A stretch of 64,000 bases of DNA from Hirudo medicinalis (Eukaryota; Annelida; Clitellata; Hirudinida; Hirudinidae). Positions 23,813 to 41,900 of this stretch are shown here, in pieces. Within the stretch, counting starts at the first letter, position 1; every line of letters begins with the position of its first letter. A program made the translations under genes and the position numbers. Location of the stretch: contig MPNW01000167.1 of NCBI GenBank assembly GCA_011800805.1, positions 114,257 through 178,256 of the forward strand, written 5' to 3'. A model generated the notes under the pieces. The model had not been told where the DNA came from. It saw only the letters and a list, made by a program, of their open reading frames with translations, and ran no database searches.

Positions 23813-24099
23813 GGAATAAATTTTAGCCAAAAAACATTGAATTGAGGCATAGCTGTCAAATAACTTAGGCTTTGCAATGAAACTGCAGAATTAGATAACT
23901 AATAAATTTTCAAAGCTTTGTTCACATCAACCAATTCATCAAAAATCATACCGTAACTGGCATATTTTTGTAGAAATATGAAATAATTTCAAAATAAAGA
24001 CTGATGATGAATTTTTCTTATGCTTTGACACGTTGATTACATCCAGTCCGAAATAGATAGAAAGTACCCATTTTTGGACAATATCCCATCTATTAAGTT

Positions 24100-25480
24100 G
24101 TGAAAATTATTCAAATTTTAGTATGTTATGTAAATAGTGCTTCAAAAGTTATGAATTGAATTTTGTGAGATGTTATTTTCAAACTTATTAAAAAATCTAA
24201 AAAATGTGTTTTTGCGATGCAAAAAAAGAGAAGGGAAACCTCGAACGTCAATAATAACAACATAAATTTGTTTTTTTTTTTAAGTCGTATTGATATTTCT
24301 TTCTATTATTTCAAAACATCCTTTATCCATTGACAAAATTAATTTCTTTACAAAATCTGTTTCCAGCTTATCCGAGGAGGTCCTGATGTCATCTTCCAAC
24401 TCTGACTTGATTTTTGTGTTCTGTCTTTGTAGCCCAGTCTTGAATACTTAGCCCAAGCATTTTCAATTTGGATTGAGGTCAGGAGAATGAGCTGGCCAAC
24501 TCAAAATGTTTATGTTTCTCTCCTAGAAAAAGGTTATCAGTTTGGAAGTATGGATTTGATCATTATCCTGCTGAAATACGTAATTAGCACCACGTTCCTC
24601 TTAGCAAAAGTCAGGATATTACTTTCCAATACTTTAAAATAGTCTGCTGAGTTTAGCTTTCCTTATAGAAAGGCTAGATCAGTGAGTCCATCATGTGAAA
24701 TTCCTGCCTAAATCATGGCTGTTCCGGCTCCAAGATTTCTGCTATAAAATGACTCCTTCTCTAGCCTGAGGTCATGCCAATAAAACTAATAACCGTAAGG
24801 TCCACCTAGATTTGCTTTATCAGAAAATGTTACATTGGTCCAACCTTCACTGTTTGACAACATTGCTTTGGCCCACTGAACTCTGGCGACTTTGTGATGT
24901 GCTTGCAGAATCTCTTTTCATATTTCAAAATCTTGCTTGCATTTAGCTGTATTCTTAAAGATATTGCTGCATTCTTAGACACATTTAAATCTAACTCTGT
25001 TCATAGCTGTTTGGCAAATGACTTATTCTCAGAGATTTCTTGGTTCTTAGTCTTCAGGAGCATTCAGGTAATTGGGTGTGTATATGTGGACATATATAGA
25101 CCTTTTGATCCCTTTAGCAATCCTCGATCGAGAATAATTGGCTTTCCTGAAGTCTTCAATCTTCTCCCTCATTTTGGACAGTGCCTTACTTCTACCCATC
25201 ACTGAACTATCATTAATAAACTAAAAATAAATTTCTCTAATGTATTATGTCCACATAGCATAGAAATCCACTTTAATTTGAAGTTCATTTGCACCTTGCA
25301 AAATTATTTTTTAAATTTAATTTTCTGGTTCATATGCAAACTTCCTATTTTGGACAGCCAAAAAGCACACTTTTACTTAATTCACAAGTTTTAATTATCC
25401 TAAGAATTCCAAATTTAACAAGATGCTTTATATGTGGTAGAGTGATGTAATGTCAAAATTTGAATAAATTCAACTGTTTA
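24100..25480 (-). mobile_element. Dead Tc1/mariner element with a decayed transposase
   Basis: On the minus strand an ATG at 25199 starts MGRSKALSKMREKIEDFRKA, then NYSRSRIAKGIKRS (helix-turn-helix). Further on come VARVQWAKAMLSNSEGW, TNVTFSDKANLGGPYGY, FYWHDLRLEKESF, SRNLGAGTAMI, GISHDGLTDLAFL and KLNSADYFKVLESNILTFAK, the landmarks of Tc1/Tc3 transposases up to the second catalytic region, with several stops. Candidate inverted ends share TTATTCAAATTTT at about 24110-24125 and its complement AAAATTTGAATAA at about 25456-25468. The element sits between the convergent 3' ends of the C9orf72 and FAM169-like genes. Confidence 0.78.
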
Positions 25481-25721
25481 ATGTATGAGAATTTTGTATA
25501 AAATATGCACTTTCTATGTACATTAGACTGACTGTGCTTCCATAAAAGACTCACATTGTAAATAATAACAAAATCTAAAAATCACCATAACAAAATTTTT
25601 GTGAACAATGGTTTTATGAAGATTCTTAAAATGAATCAGAAATGATATACAAAAACATAGATGCAACACAATTTCAGTGATGAATGCCACTGGATTTGAT
25701 GAAGTTCTTTCAGTGAATGTT

Positions 25722-27148
25722 TCAAGTCCAAATCTTCAGCATGCCATTTCGAATGGCTTGAAGATGTTCGGACACGAGGTAGTAGTAGATGCTGAATCTG
25801 TCCTGACCATCAACTCCCCACAAAATGTTCTTCAGGGATTGATTGATTCTGAGCACTGAGCTGAGGACTGATAATTGAGTGGATTATCTTACTGATTCTT
25901 AACATGGTTCTGAACATACTGATAATTAAGTAAAGCCAATGTGCTCCATTCATTTAAACAACTTTAAGCACTTAATAATGTCCTGAATCTCACAATTAGT
26001 AAAGATCAGATAATCACTTTTGCACAGGGAAAAGCTAAGAGGAACTGAGAAGTAGAGGTCTGCCCCAGCATTCTCAGTTAAGATAGTCAACAATATCATT
26101 TTCCCAAGGCCCTTATTTCTATATTTTTTTCGAATGTAGAGGAAGTCAACCATTGGGAAGAATGGAACCAGATCACAACCTGAAAAATGCTGTTAGCCTG
26201 CAGATCGGCCAGTGTGAAGGAAAATAAATAACAAAATATAAACTGATGAATGATGCCATATGAGTATGAGCAAAGCATATGATTGAGAGATTCTCACCAC
26301 TTCCTTTTAAGATGTAAAATCCTTTTGCACAGTGATCTTCAAAGAGAAGCTTAAAGGTGGAGTGGAAGTTACCAAAACCAACAGGACTCTCAATCAATGT
26401 CAGGTCAAGGTCGTATTGGTTGTGACACACCTGCCCCAGTATATAGATGATGATGTAGTCCTTTGGGACATCAGCCTTAAAAATGGAAAGTGCAAAACAA
26501 AAATTGTATGGCAGAAACCAATCATAAATTGAAAAGTAATTATTTTAAACAAGAGACTCTCAACTCTCCTATTGTAACTGTGGGATGGATTGGTTAAACA
26601 AGCATCCAAAGTTTCACTTTGATTCTTTAATGGGATTTTTGTTGCATAATAGCCTTGAAACAAACCACTAAACATATTTTCCTTATTTAAAAATAAGTCA
26701 TTTACCGTTTTCAGCACTCTGTCTTCCCTTGTTGTAGCTAAATCTAATATATCATCAATGTTGACCCATTTCTTGCAGCACCAAATGTATTGATCTTTAA
26801 TGCAATTGTCAGTGTTATCAGAATTTAGACAATATCTGCCATGCAGTTACTTACTTACACAAGTTGCAAGAAGAACAATTTTTGAAACTCAAGCAAATAT
26901 TAACCAGCTCTTGATCTCCATAAGGTATTTGAACTTGTTGAACTTCAATAAGCAGCTGAAAATTATTTGGTAAATCACATTTTGCTGTACAAATCTCAAA
27001 GCAATGCAACCTCCGCATGGCACTTGAAGCACACTTTATTATCAGTGCTAAGGCAGGAAATATTCCGTGAAATGTCAAAGCAAAACACAACTTTCATTTC
27101 TTCGTAAGTCACTGCTTGAGTCCATTCCGATAAATTTTCACAATTCAT
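25722..27148 (-). CDS. FAM169-like protein with a GNAT-type fold, six exons
   Basis: Minus-strand exons 27148-27011, 26955-26859, 26794-26706, 26475-26298, 26179-26018 and 25867-25722 join in phase to 270 codons with the stop (269 aa). Segments align in order with human FAM169A: VNIDDILDLATTRED (WAIDDIVKTSVPSRE), YIIIYILGQVCH (RVVLYVLNRIIY), KLLFEDHCAKGFYILKG (ILWKKGEAIGFYSVKP), LYIRKKYRNKGLG (MFLRKKYRGKDFG, an acetyl-CoA-loop-like RxxGxG at residues 188-193) and ILWGVDGQDRFSIYY (LLWEVEGVGHWYQRI). It lacks the long C-terminal tail of FAM169A and is closer in size to FAM169B. FAM169A is known as a lamina-associated protein (SLAP75); catalytic activity is not established, although this copy keeps the glycines. 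The first exon is the least certain part. Confidence 0.8.
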
Positions 27149-27489
27149 TCTCGTAAGACTACGACAACCAAACAATGCAGTCCCTCGTTACGCGGACACC
27201 TGCGCCTGACATCAGAGACTCCAATAATTTGTTTGTTGGTCATACAAAATTTAAATAAAACAATTCATTTTGATTTTTGATTTGATTTTTAATTTAAAAT
27301 ATAATGTAAAAGAAATATAAATAAAAAGGAGAGAAAGCAGATTGAGGGCTAGCATGTTATTCCAATTTGTAAATTGGTAAGATCCAATACCGCAACTGAA
27401 ACCATTTATAAGTTCCTGAGAATTATGAAACAATAATAACCATGGGAGACCCAAGAAAGTCACAATTCGTCGGCAGATTAGATTAGATT

Positions 27490-27960
27490 GTTTGACAAAT
27501 TTAAAGTGGCGTAAGTCCTTTAGGACTTCAAGGCCAATGAACAAATGCGTCTTGAGTCTTTTTCTAAAGCTTTCAACAGTCGCAGCGGAAGTGACCTCTG
27601 GGGGAAGAGTATTCCATATTCTTGGGCCAGCAACCGCGAATCCTCTATCTCTAGCGCTCTTCAGTCTACCCGCCGGCACGATGAGTTGAGAAAATGATGA
27701 TGATCTCAATCTTTTTCGAGCCGGGATTTCTTGCACTCTTTTGATGCTCGAGGCTAGATATGTGGGAGCCATCTTATTAAGACACTTGAAAGTCATAAGT
27801 GCCAGCTTGAACTCTATGCGNTGAAGGCGACTCGACTTCATCCACCGATCGACGTCGTCAACACAGGTCGACACCAGAGACGAAAGATCAGCAGCGCGAT
27901 TGGGATCGCAGTGACCGTAGACTTGAGTGTCATCTGCATAAAAATGAGACTCATGATGCG
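27490..27960 (-). pseudogene. LINE (L2/CR1-like) fragment with an assembly join
   Basis: On the minus strand SHFYADDTQVYGHCD (the YADD polymerase active site) and VDDVDRWMKSSRL run into the N at 27821. The next segment, IEFKLALMTFKCLNKMAPTY then FAVAGPRIWNTLPPEVTSA, belongs more than 100 residues further along in an intact LINE. Either an internal deletion or a collapsed contig join lies at the N. Confidence 0.85.
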
Positions 27961-28289
27961 AAAGTCTTCAACAAATTTTCAAGGGTTGATTCATCCAAAG
28001 AATGGTACGATCGATGGGAAACATGTTGTTCTTAGAGACAGATACAATATCAGGTATGATGAAGAGATCTGCAACAGAAGGTCATTAAGGTGATCGTCAG
28101 TGAGTTGAGGGCACCTCAGTATTGTTTATAAAAACCACAACACTACAACGCACAATATACAGCTGGAGAGTAAAAGTAAACTTGAGGAGCTCTTAGTAAC
28201 TTAGACAATGAGAAGCAAAGAAGAGGGTCCATGCAGCAAGGGCATTTATACTCTTATGATCAAAGATCGGAAATCTGGCCTTTTGTTGA

Positions 28290-28910
28290 CAGTTAAAATC
28301 CCATGGATTCTGTGTTGTTTCTTTTGAAACTCGAAGAGACTGACATTCGACAACCTCAGCAGATGCTAGTCAACGCTATTGAGTCAAAACTCGCTCTATC
28401 TTCCAGCGAGACAATGCGCCCTTGCATTAAGCTTTATAAGTCGCTATCTTTGGATGATTCTGTCCTTCAGCGAAGCATCAACTCTCTCACTTCATGAAGC
28501 GGGAAGTGGCAACTCAACTTAGCCAAAGAAAAATTTTTTGATTGTTCAATCAAAACCAGCTCCAGGAAAGGACCCTTCTCACAACAATACTGCATTGATG
28601 ACATCCCGCTCACAACAGTTGAACACACCAGAGATCTTGGTGTCATCATAGATTCCACAATTCCGACTCCACATTGGCAACAACACACACAAGGATGCAG
28701 TCCGATCGCGACTCAAATCATTCACCTCTAGGGACAAGAATATTCTCATCAAAGCTTTCTGCGTTTATGTCAGACCACTCCTTGAGTACAGCTGTCAGGT
28801 CTTGAACCCTCACCACAAATACTTGATTGAGAGCATTGGAAAGATTCAAAAGAAATTTACCAGAAATTCCACCCCGTACCGCAAGCACGCTTCCTCCTTG
28901 CTGTCTGCTA
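28290..28910 (+). pseudogene. LINE (CR1/Jockey-like) fragment
   Basis: Open pieces in different frames read INSLTSxSGKWQLNLAKEK, then PLTTVEHTRDLGVIIDSTI, TSRDKNILIKAFCVYVRPLL, EYSCQVWNPHHKYLIESI and GKIQKKFTRNS. These are palm-to-thumb landmarks of CR1-type polymerases in the right order. Stops and frameshifts show it is inactive. Confidence 0.85.
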
Positions 28911-29985
28911 AAATTCGATTTATTGTTCTTATTTAAGTTATGGAAATAATTGGTAACAGTCACTTGCATCCAGATTAAAATATTTTTGTTCAAAGGATTT
29001 GAAAATGAAAATTTCATTGGCACTCGACACGTAAACTTTTTCGTGATCTTTTTTTGATATTCAGGGCTTTCATAATTAAATATTCCGCCATTATACAAGT
29101 AGTTAAAGATTCTACTTGCACACACCAAATTTCAAATTTGTTAAAATTTGATTTGCTGAAATATTTTCTCTGAAAGCTTCAGAAAAAGCATTTTCGAATC
29201 TGTGGTGTGAGTTTTTGAGGTCTTCCACACACATATTTCGCTCCAGAACATTTTGAAAAACTTGTAAAATGTAGAATCCCCATGAACACTTATACTTAAT
29301 CGCAATCATTTTAAGAAGGAAAATTTATGTGTTGAAGGCTGGAATTTTCATCTTTCTGCTGACATTCCAGCTACTTCTATCCACGACAAAATATATATAC
29401 TAAAACATTAAATCAAAATATTATTTATATAATTTTGCAGAGCAATTATTATAATGTGGTTCTTTTGAAGAAGCTTGTACAAATTTGTTAATGGATATAT
29501 TATCGGAAATTGTAAAGTAAAAGTATTGTAAAGTTTGTAACCTTTTTCATGGCCTTTATTAGGACGTTTTAATGAATTTTCAAGCACTATTTGTTCAATC
29601 AAAAAAATTTGGCACAAGTATGTGACATCAAATTATACATATAAATTCTAAATTTGGTTTCGATTGATTCCATATTTTAGGTGTTATGCTAAAATTAAGG
29701 GTGTTTGTAACCTTTTTACATGCAATGTACTTTGGCTTTTGTAAAAATTGGTAGGTTGCTTTATTTATCGATCACAATGAAAATGTTTTGAAACTTTTTA
29801 AGAATTTTTTAAAAAAGAATAGAACTCAATTAAGAATTTACAAGTCACAACTAAGAGAGAACATCAATTATAGTCATTCAGTACAAAACAGACATTTTAT
29901 TTAAGAAAAAAAACTGCGTGAGAAAATGTCAACAACGAATTGAAAAGGTTTGCACATTGAACGACACCGTATAGGAAGACAGTTC
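28911..29985. other. Spacer with an unassigned exon-like block
   Basis: A minus-strand open stretch at 29112-29309 includes VLERNMCVEDLKNSHHRFEN and FSEAFRENISANQIL. It looks coding in composition but matches no family I know and has stops just downstream; it could be old transposon sequence. GTTTGTAACCTTTTT occurs twice, at about 29536 and 29705. The calmodulin-like gene's poly(A) signal is at 29896-29901 (minus strand). Confidence 0.35.
29896..29901 (-). terminator. Poly(A) signal of the calmodulin-like gene
   Basis: TTTATT on the plus strand is AATAAA on the minus strand, about 85 bases after the stop codon at 29986-29988. Confidence 0.6.
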
Positions 29986-37297
<7,312 letters not shown>

Positions 37298-38909
37298 TTT
37301 ATATTAAATTGATGTTTTCTTTGTTAAATCCACAAGTTTGATGAAACGTCTGCGTAAAAATGTACAAAATTCTGTCTGGAATTGAGTTCTGCGATGCCAG
37401 GATATTTACTTCGTTTCGTGAATCTTTTCAAATGTTGTTGAATTTAAAACATTGATTGTTCAATCGTCTCACCTCGTCAATTCACATATAAAACTTTCGT
37501 TTTACACTTCGCAAATAAAACTTTTCGAAAAAGTAAGAACCTCGAAACTAAAGTGAAATATTGAAAACTGGCGAATAAGCAATTTGTTAAGAGATGAATA
37601 CTCAACTGCACGAGAACAACAATATTGTTGCATCCACAGCAGCCAAGTTGTTCAGCCGATCTCAGCACATTCGAAGTTGGCCTTCAATTAGGAATGCTTA
37701 GGTGCACATGCAGACTTTGCTTTGCTTGCACTTCTCTGCACTCCTGTTGTGGCGCAGAATCATTTTAATTCCCGGCAAGGACATTCAACAGTGGAATGTC
37801 ATGACTGAGCTGTGAATGATGAATCATTCTCAAAGTGCATTGACCTGTCTGGAAAGCTATTTCCGCCATGAGTCAGAATTTCTTTTGTAATTCTTGTGGA
37901 GTTTCGAAAACTTGGAATGCTGAATTAGTAGTGAAACAAATATTAAAGAATAACAAAGAATTCGAATTTCATGATTCTCATGTAACTGAGCCTTTAAAGT
38001 TTAAACTGTTTATTTATCATTTTTGAATTAAATATGCCTGCTCAGTAAAAAAAAAATTTTTTTTTTGATCTGACACTAAAGTTCGAAATACGTATAAATG
38101 TATGTAAAAGCAGTAGATACATTCATCATATTTGTTGACTGAAATTGTTCAATATTCGCCATTTAATACATCAGTAATTATCTGCCATTATTTGCGCGAT
38201 TAAATGCTATTTATTATAGCAACAACTTTAAAGAAACTATTGCTATATTTTCGAACCTGTGCTACTTGCATACAATATGCAAATTACTTAAAGTGTTGAA
38301 GGTTTGATGATCTTTTCAGCAGTATGACTTGCCATTGATGAATAATATCCAGGAACGTCATTTAAGGGGTCAGCGGAGGTTTTTGGCGAAGAAAAAAGGC
38401 CATCTTATGAGGTTGAACTAGGGTTGGGCCCCCCTCTCCCGGGAAAAACTGAAATATCGTCCATGATAATATCCACCGTTGAGAATATCCAGTGATATTT
38501 AATAAAGATCCAATAACATACTGAGTACCAGAGAATGAATATATCCCCAATTCTAAAGTGTTTTATCGAATTATATGTTGTTAACTGCCATAAAATATAT
38601 TGATGTCAGCATCTTGATCACAAAATGTTATCTTATAACTTGGCAAGTAATTTATTATTAAATATTCTCAGTTTCTAAAGTAATATAGGCTAATAATTAC
38701 CAATGATGTTGAATCAACAGATTATTAAACTCAGTTAAACTTCCATTCAGTGGTCTTAAATCAAACAACATTTTTAAAGTTTATTTAGCAAAAGGTCATC
38801 AAAACTTAAAAAACAGAGTCAGACTTGCTGAAACATCTGCTACTTGGAAGAAAGAATTTAAATTTACAAAATCTTGTAACACGAGGAATTCATGCAGAAG
38901 AACAAGAAT
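37298..38909. other. Spacer between the calmodulin-like and junctophilin genes
   Basis: Holds the upstream region of the calmodulin-like gene (near 37300-37700) and the junctophilin 3' UTR (from 38909 downwards). No other gene is visible. Confidence 0.5.
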
Positions 38910-38957
38910 TCACACTAGGATTTTATGCAGAAGAACAAGAATTGAAACTGCCATGAC
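38892..38957 (-). repeat. 33-bp tandem duplication across the junctophilin stop codon
   Basis: On the minus strand ATTCTTGTTCTTCTGCAT occurs both in the last coding codons (ending near 38926) and again right after the TGA (from 38909), 33 bases apart. The second unit encodes ILVLLHEFLV in frame and has TTA where the first has the stop TGA. It looks like a duplication of the final 11 codons including the stop. Confidence 0.8.
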
Positions 38958-41900
38958 AATGTTGAAAAACATGAGCAGACACCAAGATAAAGTTTCTTTC
39001 GTCTGAAATTAAATGTTTAAATAATGACATATTTGTGATTAAATGCAAGTATTGCCTTATTGTAAGTATTTGATTTGTGAACCTTCGTTGATGTTTTACA
39101 AGATTGGTGGGGTTTGACAAGAGCCTCAGGTTTTAATGGAAAGGTTTTCGGAGGTGGAAGTTTTGCAGGCACAACTTTGGATTGTTGGCTTTTGTTTCTT
39201 TTTAAGGCGATCGAAGGTCGATTGAAGGCTACTGGCCGTGTGAGACCATAAGCTTCTGATTCTAATGAAGAATCTGTAATTTGGAATGCTTGATTTGTTT
39301 ATGCCAATTACTAGAAATAGCTCATTAATTCTACCGAATAATATCGGATTTGTAGAGGAGGATCTGATTAAATATGACTCAATTCGTGCACTTAATTAAT
39401 CTTTAGATAAAAATGCCGGTAAAGTGAAACATCAAATTAGGGAATGACATTGAATATCTTCTTGCTTCACGGCAACGTCATTCGGTTGTAAAGCGGAGGC
39501 TTGGTTCGGTGGCTTTTCGTTCATTTGTTGTGGATTGGAAACAATTTCTGTTTCGTTGTAATTGTCTGCCTCCTGCTCATTACGGGTTTCTTCACTTTTC
39601 TCAGAATGTTTATTTGAGCGTTGAGATAGTCTGAAAGATTTTCTCAGGGAAGAGTTTAGGACGTGCTTGATCAAAGAACTCCCAATTGGTTCTTTGGTTG
39701 AATGATCTTTTAATCCAGTGTTTTCTACCTGCGAATGACGAAGTTGGATGGAATCTCCGAGGTCTGAATCTGAAAATTTAGGGAAATATTAAAAGTAGAT
39801 GAATAATATAATCTAGTTCTGAAATGCTACCTTTTATGATGCTTCCCCATGATTTGTTTGAAATTTGGAAAGCTATTTGAGAATCTATCCTCGCTTGTTC
39901 TGCAGCTTCAGTTGCCATCTCGGCCTTGGCTCTCGCCACATTCATCCTTCAAAAGGGATGACGAAGTTAAACACCCTCATTACCAATACGTAAGGTTTTT
40001 ATTTTGCCTTACCAATTTAACAGTTGGATAATAATTGTTACATAATTTTATTATATATTTAGATTATAACCCTTACTAATATTTCTATCGATATTAGAGT
40101 ACTAAGTCAAACAGTTCTCTTCCTCAGAAAAGTTACTACCTGCTGACAGCAACTTCAGTTTTCTGAAAGGCAATTTGTGAAGCTTTTTCTGCTTCCGAAA
40201 CTGCACAGTCAACTTGGTCCCTCAATCTGGCAGATCTAATGGCAAAGATAGAAGCTTTCTTGCTTGTCAAAGCTAAATGAATTTAATATAAAGCAGCTGT
40301 TGAAAAACATCTATTTGAAGTCTAAAAATCGTCTTTAAGCAAATTATGAAACAGGATTTGCAATGCAAAGTTGACTTCCAAAACATTCGACTGTTTAAGA
40401 TTCATTTGCAACTTTTGAGTAAAATTAATCACAATTAACGTTAACAGTTTATAAAACTTGATCTTAGTGAAGGTTTTATAAGCAACCAGAAATGAATGCT
40501 TAATTATCATAAATGATCTTCCCATATTCATACTATTATGAATATGAATGTTTAATTATTATAAATTACGTTCTCATAGTAATACTGCTATCGAGACAAA
40601 GCTGGATTGAAGTGGTTGTTTACAAGAGTTGCGGTTGAGTTAGGAGGTTCAGATAGATTGGTAATGGTGTTGAAAAGGAGCGGTGAAGACGGTGAAAGAT
40701 CGTAAAGGGTGTAAGAAGATTGTCGAAAGTGTCGAGAGAAGGCTCTAACAACGCGAGCAGGGACATCTGCCTGATCAGCAGGTTTGGACCTGGAGAAAAA
40801 ACAGAGGAGCAAAAACGTTCAGCAAAGTGGTTACCTCTCTGAGCTTTCCTGCTGGTATTCTACGGAGTTTTAATTTCTATTATTTGTATTAAAAATAAAT
40901 ATACGCAATAATTTCCTATTATGCCTAACAAGTCTCTTCAAATTATTGATAAGTAGAAATTGCCTTATCTCATCCTCTTTGTTTGCTTTCACCACTAAAT
41001 TGTCATTGTTTTAATATAATGTTTAACATTTTAAAATCACAAAAGCATAATTACATGCAATAATTTAAGAGCTTTTGAAATTATTATTTTCAATTACAAA
41101 TTTATTATTGTGCAATTGTTGGTCAAAAATGAAATGAAGTTGGGTTGGTGAGCAAACAAATTGGGCATAATAGCAACATCTAACAACAGACATTCCAAAA
41201 CAATATCTTTAAGTGATGGTAATGGCACAATGTGATGAGCAGGTTGTCTCAAACCATACAAAAGTGGAATCTGAAGATGCTGCAAACAATTACATGATAG
41301 AGATTTTAAGAAAATCCACCTTACTGTTGATTTTATGTTATTTCAAAGGTATATTTAGTTATTTATTTGATGCATTTTTATTGTTATTCCCTTCAAAGTC
41401 ATATTTAAACCTCAATTAATGCTTATTAAGAAAAATATGAAAGTATTGGTAGATGTTATTTAACACTTCTAAATTCTTGAAAATATCACATTGAAATATT
41501 TTGGTATTTGCATATAATGGATGTAATTAGGTATTAGGTTTTTCTATAATAGCTATATTCATATCTTGCAGGTTGGTCGAAACACAGCCTGCACTGCCGC
41601 AAGCGCCCTTGGGAAGAAGCGCTATGTAAATGGTTAACAAAAAGCTCCTCTGACGCTATGCATATGGCTCTATATAAATGAATATATATGTAAATTATAC
41701 AATTTACAATAAACAATTTCTTAAATAATTTTATATATTTTAAATATTTTATTTTATTTATCGAAAATTCATGCAACATTTTTTAATGCTTACAAATTCA
41801 TTTCTGAAGAATTTCAAATTTAAGATGAAATTTTATAGTTCTGAATCGCATTTTCCAAGTCATTTCATTTTCTCCAACACATTCATAATCAATAAATATT

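Noticed and set aside
25677..25859. 60-codon plus-strand frame (MMNATGFDEVLSVNV...) with a good acceptor in front
   Set aside because: It is antisense to the last exon of the FAM169-like gene, whose minus-strand translation aligns with the family.
40588..40812. Minus-strand frame (SYTLYDLSPSSPLLFNTI...) in junctophilin intron 4
   Set aside because: Does not join neighbouring exons in phase and matches no part of junctophilin.
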